From the NCBI GenBank assembly GCA_026396675.1, contig JAPLWI010000010.1, forward strand, positions 1-43,464: a stretch of 43,464 nucleotides of DNA, written 5' to 3'. Below the pieces are notes generated by a model. That model ran no database searches, had not been told where the DNA came from, and saw only the letters and a program-made list of their open reading frames with translations. The translations under genes and the position numbers were made by a program. Numbering within the stretch: the first letter of the stretch is position 1; every line of letters starts with the position of its first letter. This document shows positions 13,713 through 20,698 of this stretch, piece after piece. The DNA is from Candidatus Kaiserbacteria bacterium. Its GTDB lineage: Bacteria; Patescibacteriota; Minisyncoccia; Phycocordibacterales; Phycocordibacteraceae.

Positions 13713-16505
13713 TTACTGCGAGAGATAGCGCTCGCGAATCATATTTTCAACAGTAGCACGATCACGACCGTAGGTGAGCGAAGAAAGGTGAATAAGATCG
13801 TCCACCTGCGCCGGATTTGCCGCAGGCAAATCCGGCGTCTTCATATCAAACGCCTTTTGCGGCACACCGGATACGAGGATTTTCACATACGCATTGCGAT
13901 TTTCTATATTAACGAAGTCACTGGCTTCAAAAACCGGTGCGAATTGTTTTGCAAAAAATTCGGCATCTTCTTCGCCGACGCGGAAAATCGCCATATTGCC
14001 GACATTCCCGAAGACGGCATCGCGTGTTTTATCCTGAATTTGCGCGAGGAACTGGTGCGCCATTGAAAGTGCCAATTTATATTTCCGCGCTTCCGAAAGA
14101 ATCCCCGGAATTGAATCGGTTGTCACATTCTGAAATTCGTCGATGTAGAGATAGAACGGCGGATACGACGTCGTGCCCGCCAGCTGGCGGGTGTCAGCGC
14201 GCGACAAGGCCGCCATAAACAACTTCCCGACGACGATAAGCCCAAGTAGGTTCGCGTTTCTTTCACCGAGACGACCTTTGGAGAGATTGATGAGCAAAAT
14301 CTTTTTCGTATCCATCACCTCGCGGAATTTGAATGATGATTCCTGTTGACCGACGATCGGTCGGATGAAATCGTTCGCAGTGAAGTCATCAAATTTGTTG
14401 GTGATGTATGGAACGATATTTTCAAGTGCGGCATCGCCGCCTGCCTTCGTCGCAATTTCATTCCAGAATTGGCTTACAATCGGATTCATGCATTTCTCCA
14501 ATTTCTCGCGGCGGAAATCGCTATTCGCGAGCACGCGTGCGATATCGAGCATTGTCGAACCGCTTGAAGGATCTTCCATCACGAGCAACGTGGCGTTGCG
14601 GAAATATTGTTCGAACGCAGGACCCATACTCTCCGGCACATCGCCATACAAGCGATGAAAGATTGCAAGCAATTCGTTCACGATGAATGTTTTCTGCTCC
14701 GGTCGCGAAAAATCGTACTCCAAGAAATTGAGGCCAAACGGACGCGAGAGGTCAGCCGGATCAAAATAAATGACATCTTTATACCGCTCGGGCGGCACAG
14801 CTGCGAGAATATCCAAAATGTCAGAACCGTGTGGATCAATAAAACAGCATCCTTCGCCGTTTTTAATATCCTGCATAATCATTGATTTCATCAGGCCGGT
14901 TTTACCGGTTCCTGTCTGACCGATGATGTAGAGGTGACGCAGACGATCTTCCGGATCGAGATACACGAGTGTTTCTTGCCCGCGATAATTATTGATGCCG
15001 AGTAACGCGCCTCCGCCAGCTGGCGGATTGCGGAGTTCCAGAGGCGCGGGTGCATGCGTGAAGCGCGCTTGTTTTAGGTGCGGAGAAGATTCAATCCCAG
15101 ACGGTGGAAAATGGTAGAGAGTGGTCAATTCACGAAGCGACAAAGGAAGTGCCGATCTGTCAGGCATACGGAAGGAGAAATCTTCGCACACGAGTGCTGT
15201 CTGCTTGTTATTTGATGTGCGTTCAAATTTCAATTTATTTCCCTGCGTATTCGAGAATTGGTTGAATGCTGATTCTATCTCGCCGAGAACTTGATCTGCC
15301 TTCCGTTCGTCACTGGACGAAACGACGAGTCGGATAGTCGTGCCAACAATTGGCGTCGCGATTTTTTTCTCAACCTGTTCGATATACGCTTTGTTCTCTT
15401 CAACCTGCCGTGTTTCGGCTTCTTTCGCCTTTTGTTCATCTTTCGGTTTGTTTGAAAAAAGTGTGCGGCTGATGTCTCGTGCGAAGTCGCCGAGTGCTGT
15501 TTCTGGAGTGCTGAATGCCGATTGACGCTTTTCACCTTTCCGTAATGCTTGGAGAATTTTTTGGTAATGTTTCGTATACCGTTCATCACGCGGTTCAATA
15601 ATAATCTGCAACGCCGCTCCTTCTCCAGTTTGTTCTATTTTAGCGAAGGCATTTGTAATTGTGTTAATCGGGTCATAATCGAAGTCAGTGTAATCCTTGA
15701 GCGGCAATGAAGGATGTTCAACGAATTTCGCAACTGATACGAGTACAGAACCGGTTGAAGCAAAAATATTGTAATCGGACGGTTGTAACACTAATTCGGC
15801 ATTCGGAAAAATAGCGAGAAGTTGCTTTTCAAAAAGAGAACACTTCCCTTTCGGTATCGCAGCGTAGAACTGAAGTTCTGAAGTATGTGCGGGGACGGCG
15901 AGCTCAAGCGCGAAATAGTTTGGATCGCTACTTGAGGCGTCAGCGACTGAGAGAAGCCCTGAATAAAATTGCTCCATCGCAGAAATAAGTTCCTTCAACG
16001 ACTTCGCGCGCACTTCGCCAGCTGGCGAACGGCTCTTTGGACCCGGAAGTGAGATTTCATACAACGCCATGTGAAGCGCTTGAAACTGTGGTGCTTTCTC
16101 ATCCGCCTCAAGTGCCGGTAATCCGGCTGCAACATACCTTACGAGAAAGCGATGGAAATCGTCAGTAATATGCGGATCGTGCAATTTCTCAAGCACTGAA
16201 AGTGTGTTTTTTATCCCTTTTTCTTCCATTGTTTGTTGGAGGCCTTTAATTGTTTGTTCGCTATCACCGAGATTTAATTCAGCGAGAATCTTCTCGGCAA
16301 TATCATTTATCGCTGGTTCGCTAGCGCGATATTCAGGCGCAAGTATTTCTGGAGAAACAGCGTGGTGTTCATGAATTTGCTCTGAAATAATTTTTACGCG
16401 TTCAAGAGTTCCGGTTTTCGCGATTTCTTTTTCTTTATTCACAACCTGCTCGCGCAAATACGCGAGTTCTTCTTCAGGCGTGGACAACTTAGGTGTGGAT
16501 TCCAT
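13713..16505 (-). CDS. VirB4/TraD-like type IV secretion or conjugation ATPase
   Basis: Hexameric P-loop motor of the VirB4/TraG/HerA group, likely driving DNA or protein transport at the membrane. 930 residues. Walker A GQTGTGKT is near 529-536, FIDPHGSD follows, and a Walker B-type LYIDEFQN has Asp789-Glu790. The N-terminal 450 residues are unique, with coiled segments. No relaxase or pilin is in the window, so conjugation is not shown. Four palindromes are translated in it, giving DLPAANP, DTRQLAG, NPPAGGGA and SPAGE. A TATACT box 7 nt before the ATG suggests leaderless translation. Confidence 0.88.
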   Translation of the reverse strand: MESTPKLSTPEEELAYLREQVVNKEKEIAKTGTLERVKIISEQIHEHHAVSPEILAPEYRASEPAINDIAEKILAELNLGDSEQTIKGLQQTMEEKGIKNTLSVLEKLHDPHITDDFHRFLVRYVAAGLPALEADEKAPQFQALHMALYEISLPGPKSRSPAGEVRAKSLKELISAMEQFYSGLLSVADASSSDPNYFALELAVPAHTSELQFYAAIPKGKCSLFEKQLLAIFPNAELVLQPSDYNIFASTGSVLVSVAKFVEHPSLPLKDYTDFDYDPINTITNAFAKIEQTGEGAALQIIIEPRDERYTKHYQKILQALRKGEKRQSAFSTPETALGDFARDISRTLFSNKPKDEQKAKEAETRQVEENKAYIEQVEKKIATPIVGTTIRLVVSSSDERKADQVLGEIESAFNQFSNTQGNKLKFERTSNNKQTALVCEDFSFRMPDRSALPLSLRELTTLYHFPPSGIESSPHLKQARFTHAPAPLELRNPPAGGGALLGINNYRGQETLVYLDPEDRLRHLYIIGQTGTGKTGLMKSMIMQDIKNGEGCCFIDPHGSDILDILAAVPPERYKDVIYFDPADLSRPFGLNFLEYDFSRPEQKTFIVNELLAIFHRLYGDVPESMGPAFEQYFRNATLLVMEDPSSGSTMLDIARVLANSDFRREKLEKCMNPIVSQFWNEIATKAGGDAALENIVPYITNKFDDFTANDFIRPIVGQQESSFKFREVMDTKKILLINLSKGRLGERNANLLGLIVVGKLFMAALSRADTRQLAGTTSYPPFYLYIDEFQNVTTDSIPGILSEARKYKLALSMAHQFLAQIQDKTRDAVFGNVGNMAIFRVGEEDAEFFAKQFAPVFEASDFVNIENRNAYVKILVSGVPQKAFDMKTPDLPAANPAQVDDLIHLSSLTYGRDRATVENMIRERYLSQ
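13809..13837. repeat. Palindrome inside ATPase gene
   Basis: Perfect 13-base arms CGCCGGATTTGCC / GGCAAATCCGGCG, loop GCA. It encodes TPDLPAANPAQ near the C-terminus. Confidence 0.75.
14176..14191. repeat. CCAGCTGG-core palindrome inside ATPase gene
   Basis: Perfect 16-bp palindrome CCCGCCAGCTGGCGGG, encoding part of DTRQLAGTTS just before the Walker B-type motif. Confidence 0.75.
15012..15027. repeat. CCAGCTGG-core palindrome inside ATPase gene
   Basis: Perfect 16-bp palindrome TCCGCCAGCTGGCGGA, encoding NPPAGGGA ahead of the P-loop domain. Confidence 0.75.
16014..16029. repeat. CCAGCTGG-core palindrome inside ATPase gene
   Basis: Perfect 16-bp palindrome TTCGCCAGCTGGCGAA, encoding SPAGE in the N-terminal domain. 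Third member of this family in one gene. Confidence 0.75.
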
Positions 16506-16512
16506 TTATTTC

Positions 16513-16518
16513 AGTATA
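16513..16518 (-). promoter_or_regulatory. ATPase gene -10 box (leaderless)
   Basis: Minus strand TATACT, then GAAATAA, then ATG at 16505. The upstream TTGTAC is 14 nt away, too close for a normal -35. Confidence 0.5.
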
Positions 16519-16595
16519 ATGCATAGCCGCCTGTACAAGGAGTGCGAAGGTGCTAAACTGCCGCTTTTTCTATTTTTCTGATAGGATGAAAGTGA

Positions 16596-17219
16596 ATGAC
16601 CGAATTTTTTACTGCGATTCTTCATCTCGACCCGATGGCTATAGTAAAGGCGGGTGGATATATCGGTATCGCGATTCTTGTCTTCGCCGAGAGTGGAGTC
16701 CTGCTCGGTATATTTTTCCCTGGCGATTCGGTTCTTTTCGTCGCAGGACTTCTCGCTGCTGGCGGATTTCTTTCATTCTGGCCGTTGGTTTTGATTGTCG
16801 TTTGCGCGGCGATAGTCGGCGATTCGGTCGGCTACTGGTTTGGTGTTAAGGCAGGCAATGCATTTTTCAAACGCCCGGACTCGCGATTTTTCAAACAAGA
16901 ATATGTTACGCGCACGCAGAAATTTTTTGAAAAGTATGGTGGTCGCGCGATTATTCTCGCGCGCTTTGTACCGATCGTTCGCACTATCGCGCCGATTCTC
17001 GCCGGTGTTGGCACGATGCACTACCGCCGCTTCCTTTCATACAATATATTCGGCGGACTTCTTTGGGGCGCTGGAATGGTCTCGCTTGGTTATTTCCTCG
17101 GATCGGTGATTCCAAATAGCGAGAAATATGTGTTTCCTATCACACTCATTATCGTCGTAATTTCCTTCTTCCCTATTATCGCCAATTTCGTTTGTAATAA
17201 AAAGACAGTTCAATCATGA
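16596..17219 (+). CDS. DedA / VTT-domain membrane protein
   Basis: DedA-family integral membrane protein; members act as lipid scramblases or in membrane homeostasis. 207 residues with about five hydrophobic segments. Family marks are ESGVLLGIFFPGDSVLFVAGLLAA, the acidic GDSVGYWFG, and FVPIVRTIAPILAGVG with the conserved Arg. No strong Shine-Dalgarno precedes the ATG. It converges with the ZIP gene 10 nt downstream. Confidence 0.92.
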   Translation: MTEFFTAILHLDPMAIVKAGGYIGIAILVFAESGVLLGIFFPGDSVLFVAGLLAAGGFLSFWPLVLIVVCAAIVGDSVGYWFGVKAGNAFFKRPDSRFFKQEYVTRTQKFFEKYGGRAIILARFVPIVRTIAPILAGVGTMHYRRFLSYNIFGGLLWGAGMVSLGYFLGSVIPNSEKYVFPITLIIVVISFFPIIANFVCNKKTVQS

Positions 17220-17229
17220 ATCATGATGA

Positions 17230-17970
17230 TTATACCATCTGCACAATCGCGTAGATCACGAATGCACCGAGAAGCGTCATGATTGTTGTAAGCGCACGAG
17301 GATGTCGGTGGTGACTCTCGGGAATAAGATCGCTTGCCGATAGATAGAGAAATGTACCGACAAAAATGGCGAGCACGAGTCCTATGAATGATTCAGGAAT
17401 GCGAAAGAACAATGTTGAGACAACACCGAGAACTGGAGCTACCGCATCTACAAATAACCACCTGAACGCCTGCCAGCGGCTTCCTTCATTTCGCAGAATA
17501 AAGCTCACGGTATTGATGCCGTCGGAAAAATCGTGCGTCAACACCGCGGTTGTAACGACAATGCCGACAATCGTCGATGCTTGGAAACTGACTCCAATCG
17601 CGATGCCATCAAGAAAGCTATGTGTGGAAAGTGTAAGCGCTCCGAACGCTCCGCGAGATCCACGAGGTGACACCTTACGATTTTCGTAAGGTGTCACCTC
17701 GTGGTCAGTGTGCGTATGTAGAAGAATAAGCCGGTCTAAAATAAGATAGCCGAAAAATCCGAGGGCGATAAATAACGTAACTATTGAAGCATCGTGCCAG
17801 CCATTTCCAAGCTTGATTGCCTCAGGAAGAAGGTCAAAGAGTGCGACGCCGGCGACTGCACCAGCAGAAAATCCTAAAATGAGATGTAACCGATCACGGA
17901 ATCGTAGCGCGAATAAGCCGCCGACTAGAGTCGCGACGAATGCGGCGCAACTAATTAAGACAACGGTCAT
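17230..17970 (-). CDS. ZIP-family metal transporter
   Basis: Imports divalent metals such as Zn2+ across the cytoplasmic membrane. 246 residues, about eight helices. Helix signatures THSFLDGIAIG and LTHDFSDGINTVSF carry the His/Asp metal-site residues, with LLPEAI earlier. The loop after the third helix, normally His-rich (HTHTDH), contains a translated 45-nt palindrome (residues about 89-104, EVTPYENRKVSPRG). Its ATG shares one base with the stop of the upstream dsbA-like gene, so translation is probably coupled. Confidence 0.92.
   Translation of the reverse strand: MTVVLISCAAFVATLVGGLFALRFRDRLHLILGFSAGAVAGVALFDLLPEAIKLGNGWHDASIVTLFIALGFFGYLILDRLILLHTHTDHEVTPYENRKVSPRGSRGAFGALTLSTHSFLDGIAIGVSFQASTIVGIVVTTAVLTHDFSDGINTVSFILRNEGSRWQAFRWLFVDAVAPVLGVVSTLFFRIPESFIGLVLAIFVGTFLYLSASDLIPESHHRHPRALTTIMTLLGAFVIYAIVQMV
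17660..17704. repeat. GGTGTCACCTTACG-family palindrome inside ZIP gene
   Basis: Perfect 21-base arms (17660-17680, 17684-17704) with loop TTT. The core CCTTACGA...TCGTAAGG is shared with elements at 26846 and 43116-43194. It is in frame in a variable loop. Confidence 0.87.
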
Positions 17971-18689
17971 TACTTCAACAATGCATCAATTGCCGTTTGG
18001 AAACTTGCGTATGGATACGCTCCCGCAATTGCCTGCGTACCAATAACGAAAGACGGCGTTGCGTTGATGCCGACTTTAGCAGCTTCGGCTTTGTCGGCGT
18101 CCATCGCTGTTTGGTAGATGCTCATATTTGCTTTTACATCCGCAGCGACTTTTGCTACATCAATGCCAGGAATAGTTGCGGTAAGTTTGTCGATAGACAC
18201 AGCGTTGCCGAAACCCTGATCGCCTTCTTCATCCTGCGCGGTGTACATCGCGGTACGCCACGCGAAATATTTATCAGGATATAGTTTCCAGATTGAGCGG
18301 CTGTAGACAGCACCTATGACTGAATCATTGCCGAGAAATGCAAAATCCATAAAGACGATTTTTACTTTTCCAGTGTCTACATAATTTTTGATAATTTCGG
18401 GGAAAGCTGCTGGTGTAGTTATTTGAGGAATACCGCCAACTTCAAATGCTTTACAAAAAGTGCATTGAAAGTCAGACCAGAACGCAATTGTAACCGGTGC
18501 GTTTGCCTGACCTATAAAAGGATTCCCGTCGATTTTCACATCCGCAATATTTACTTTCGGTGCTGTTGGGGCTTGCCCTGAGCTTGCCGAAGGGTGAGAA
18601 CCGTTCCAAATTACTGCGCCTGCTATAAAAAGTCCAGCGAGTATAACTGCGACTGGTAAAAAGAATTTATTGGTTGTTTCGTTGTTCAT
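17970..18689 (-). CDS. DsbA-like membrane-anchored thioredoxin
   Basis: Thiol-disulfide oxidoreductase acting outside the membrane. I chose ATG 18689 (MNNETTNKFF), giving 239 residues. N-terminal anchor (FLPVAVILAGLFIAGAVIW), linker, then a thioredoxin fold with Cys76-TF-Cys79 after FWSDFQ and the cis-proline segment INATPSFVIG. The linker contains HPSASSGQAPTAP, the translation of a dispersed repeat. It probably oxidises the Cys-rich exported proteins. Operon with the ZIP gene. Confidence 0.92.
   Translation of the reverse strand: MNNETTNKFFLPVAVILAGLFIAGAVIWNGSHPSASSGQAPTAPKVNIADVKIDGNPFIGQANAPVTIAFWSDFQCTFCKAFEVGGIPQITTPAAFPEIIKNYVDTGKVKIVFMDFAFLGNDSVIGAVYSRSIWKLYPDKYFAWRTAMYTAQDEEGDQGFGNAVSIDKLTATIPGIDVAKVAADVKANMSIYQTAMDADKAEAAKVGINATPSFVIGTQAIAGAYPYASFQTAIDALLK
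18568..18598. repeat. Dispersed repeat in dsbA-like linker
   Basis: CTTGCCCTGAGCTTGCCGAA followed by GGG, with a CTTGCC direct repeat and weak CCCT/AGGG pairing. It is translated as SASSGQA, a peptide I associate with repeats in environmental genomes (from memory). Confidence 0.45.
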
Positions 18690-18721
18690 ATGCAGGAGAT
18701 AGTACCATCTCCAATTGCGAC

Positions 18722-18749
18722 TTGACAAATATGTTGAGTCGTGTATACT
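18722..18749 (+). promoter_or_regulatory. Promoter of beta-barrel-like gene
   Basis: TTGACA (18722-18727), 16-nt spacer, TATACT (18744-18749). The divergent dsbA-like gene has TTGTCA on the other strand over the same bases, so the two promoters overlap. Confidence 0.72.
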
Positions 18750-18785
18750 AATGGTAGAAATCAATTAAGTTCCTGAGGAGGAAAA

Positions 18786-19376
18786 ATGAAGAAAATATGT
18801 TCTTTGATAGTTGTGTTAGCAGTTCTGCTTCCCTTCTTCGCACTTGCGACAGAGACGGAAACAGAGAAAGAAGAATTGGGTTTCTGGTTTGAGACCCAAG
18901 CGGTAGGAAGCAACAAACCGTGGAAGGCAATCGGCTGGTATGAACCGCCGACAAAAGGCCAGTTTGGATTCTTTATGTTGGCAGAGTATGAGTCCGACGG
19001 TTATCGCTCGACTTATGCAGGTCCAACATGGAAACCTATCTCATGGTTTCGGGTTGGTGCTGGAGTCGGCGCAGAACAAGCACCGGAAGAAAAAATCAGA
19101 TCAATCCGTGGAGCCATGTTCTTCGAGATTGATCGTGAAAAATTCAATGTATTCGCGATCTTCGAAAATGGAGGCACTGGACCGTGGCACAAAGTCACAG
19201 CCACTTACAAACCGAACGAGAAGTTCGGCATTGGCGGGATGAAGGAGACCGATCTCGGCGTTGGGCCGAGAATCGAATACAACATCCGAAAAAATGTGCA
19301 GTTGTGGGTAGCGATACTTCACGACATCGACACAAAAACGAACACACCAATGTTCGCCATCAATTTTTCGTTCTGA
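18786..19376 (+). CDS. Secreted protein with beta-barrel-like pattern
   Basis: Not recognised by name. The start is fixed by GAGGAGG. A typical signal peptide (MKKICSLIVVLAVLLPFFALA) precedes a mature part of about 175 residues made of alternating polar/aromatic strands (GFWFETQAV, WKAIGWYEP, FGFFMLAEYE, WFRVGAGVG and others). It ends in FAINFSF with a C-terminal Phe, the pattern of outer-membrane porin-like barrels. That is odd for a lineage thought to lack an outer membrane. It has its own promoter and terminator and is one of the strong-SD orphans. A soluble beta protein is the alternative. Confidence 0.72.
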   Translation: MKKICSLIVVLAVLLPFFALATETETEKEELGFWFETQAVGSNKPWKAIGWYEPPTKGQFGFFMLAEYESDGYRSTYAGPTWKPISWFRVGAGVGAEQAPEEKIRSIRGAMFFEIDREKFNVFAIFENGGTGPWHKVTATYKPNEKFGIGGMKETDLGVGPRIEYNIRKNVQLWVAILHDIDTKTNTPMFAINFSF

Positions 19377-19385
19377 TGGTAAACC

Positions 19386-19413
19386 AAAAGCCCTGACTTC
19401 GGTTGGGGCTTTT
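19386..19413 (+). terminator. Terminator of beta-barrel-like gene
   Basis: Arms AAAAGCCC / GGGCTTTT, then ATTATTT. Confidence 0.8.
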
Positions 19414-19422
19414 ATTATTTAT

Positions 19423-19437
19423 GGGTTTACGAAACCC
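19423..19437. repeat. Short TTACGAA-core palindrome
   Basis: GGGTTTACGAAACCC, an intergenic half-unit closely matching the repeats flanking the RAYT gene. Confidence 0.6.
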
Positions 19438-19442
19438 TTATT

Positions 19443-20495
19443 TTATTGATACTGAATATAAATCGGAGCGGGAGTAAGAGCGAGAACTTCGGCAGGTGTG
19501 AGCATACTGACACCGGTCGAGGGCGACGCGTTGTCGTTTTTATAAAAAAGTTTGATACCGGTGAACTGCACAGGTTCTGATTTGACTGTCCTTAAATAAG
19601 TATTCTGTTTTTTCGCTTTCGACCCGAAGCCATCCATATCCATCACAATCTGTATCTCAGACAATGTCTGTATTTTTTTATAGTTCGTCACCATATCTTG
19701 CGTAAAACGATGCACAACAAGAATCTTCGGCGGCAGATGATTATCGCGCACGATGCCTGCGAGATATTGTGCCGCATAATTTATATCAGCCGCATCCATA
19801 GTGCCGATGACCGTACCGGGAGAATTTCCGAATTTCATAGAGAATTCCGGATCAATGGCGAGATGAACTTGCGGCATTTTCAAATATTTTTCCAACATCG
19901 GGAGCTCGTGCTGTACTGTACTCTTCCCCACCTGCACATCGAGAATCACAATGCCATTTACCTGATGGGCGAGGTCGAGCGCATGATCTATTTGGTCATC
20001 CGGCATTCGGAGAATGTACTTCCCTTCTTTCCCGGCACTCGCTTGTGCGACAACCGCAATGTATTGAATTGCTGGTACAACCGGAGTCGTAGGATCAGCG
20101 GATTTCCAATGCTGCATTTCTGTCTTAAGCATCGCGAGCATTTGATCAGTTGGATATTGCCCGAGCACGCCCATTCCTTTGGAATAAAAATTCCCATAGT
20201 ACGCGACAATGCGGTTGAACGGCAGAATCGCGCCCGCGTCGGGATATGCAGTCTTCACTGGCCAGAGTCGTGGCGTGGTCGTAGAGGTTGAAGTTGCGTT
20301 AGGGTCAATATGCGCAAGCGCGAGAAGTCGTGCATCATAATCAGCCCGATCAAGCGCCGGCAATGGTATAAATTTTTCCGGATTATCAGCTGCTTCCGAA
20401 CGGTATTCCATTGAAAAGATATTTGAGAAAAACAACAGATACACGAGAGCGAGTATGACGACGCCTGCGCCTATGAGCAATATCTTGCGTGACAT
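19443..20495 (-). CDS. Exported protein of unknown function
   Basis: Not recognised. 350 residues. An N-terminal membrane helix or signal (ILLIGAGVVILALVYLLFF) is followed by a Thr/Ser linker (NATSTSTTTP) and an alpha/beta domain with repeated strand-type segments (VVPAIQYIAVVAQA, NGIVILDVQVG, VHLAIDPEF, KILVVHRFT, IQIVMDMDGFG). The pattern recalls a TIM barrel such as a glycoside hydrolase, but I see no catalytic signature. It lies 12 nt after rpmG on the same strand and may be co-transcribed. Confidence 0.65.
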   Translation of the reverse strand: MSRKILLIGAGVVILALVYLLFFSNIFSMEYRSEAADNPEKFIPLPALDRADYDARLLALAHIDPNATSTSTTTPRLWPVKTAYPDAGAILPFNRIVAYYGNFYSKGMGVLGQYPTDQMLAMLKTEMQHWKSADPTTPVVPAIQYIAVVAQASAGKEGKYILRMPDDQIDHALDLAHQVNGIVILDVQVGKSTVQHELPMLEKYLKMPQVHLAIDPEFSMKFGNSPGTVIGTMDAADINYAAQYLAGIVRDNHLPPKILVVHRFTQDMVTNYKKIQTLSEIQIVMDMDGFGSKAKKQNTYLRTVKSEPVQFTGIKLFYKNDNASPSTGVSMLTPAEVLALTPAPIYIQYQ

Positions 20496-20507
20496 AACGA
20501 AAGCTTT

Positions 20508-20663
20508 TTACTTCTTCACCTCTTTGAAAACGACACGCTTGCGGAGGGTGGGATCGAACTTCGTAAGTTCTATTTTACGTTCGACTTTTTTCTTATTTTT
20601 CCGCGTCCAGATAATATGCTTGGACTTCGTGGACTTCAATTTGAGAAGGCGGTCTTGTGACAT
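20508..20663 (-). CDS. rpmG: 50S ribosomal protein L33
   Basis: Component of the large ribosomal subunit. The 51 residues begin MSQDRLLKLKSTKSKH, followed by IIWTRKNKKKVERKIELTKF and DPTLRKRVVFKEVKK, a clear L33 pattern of normal length. It lacks the Cys pairs of zinc-binding L33 types. No Shine-Dalgarno; a TAGATT box ends 6 nt before the ATG, so it is leaderless. It lies between clpB and the exported-protein gene. Confidence 0.93.
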   Translation of the reverse strand: MSQDRLLKLKSTKSKHIIWTRKNKKKVERKIELTKFDPTLRKRVVFKEVKK

Positions 20664-20669
20664 ATTGCT

Positions 20670-20698
20670 AATCTAACAGAATCTACAGATTTAAGCAA
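20670..20698 (-). promoter_or_regulatory. rpmG promoter, leaderless
   Basis: Minus strand TTGCTT (20693-20698, overlapping the clpB stop), exactly 17 nt, TAGATT (20670-20675), 6 nt, ATG. One of the clearest leaderless arrangements here. Confidence 0.65.

Noticed and set aside
20560-20574. GAACTTCGTAAGTTC palindrome inside rpmG as another REP insertion
   Set aside because: It encodes ELTKF, which matches the normal L33 sequence at that point, so no inserted residues are present.
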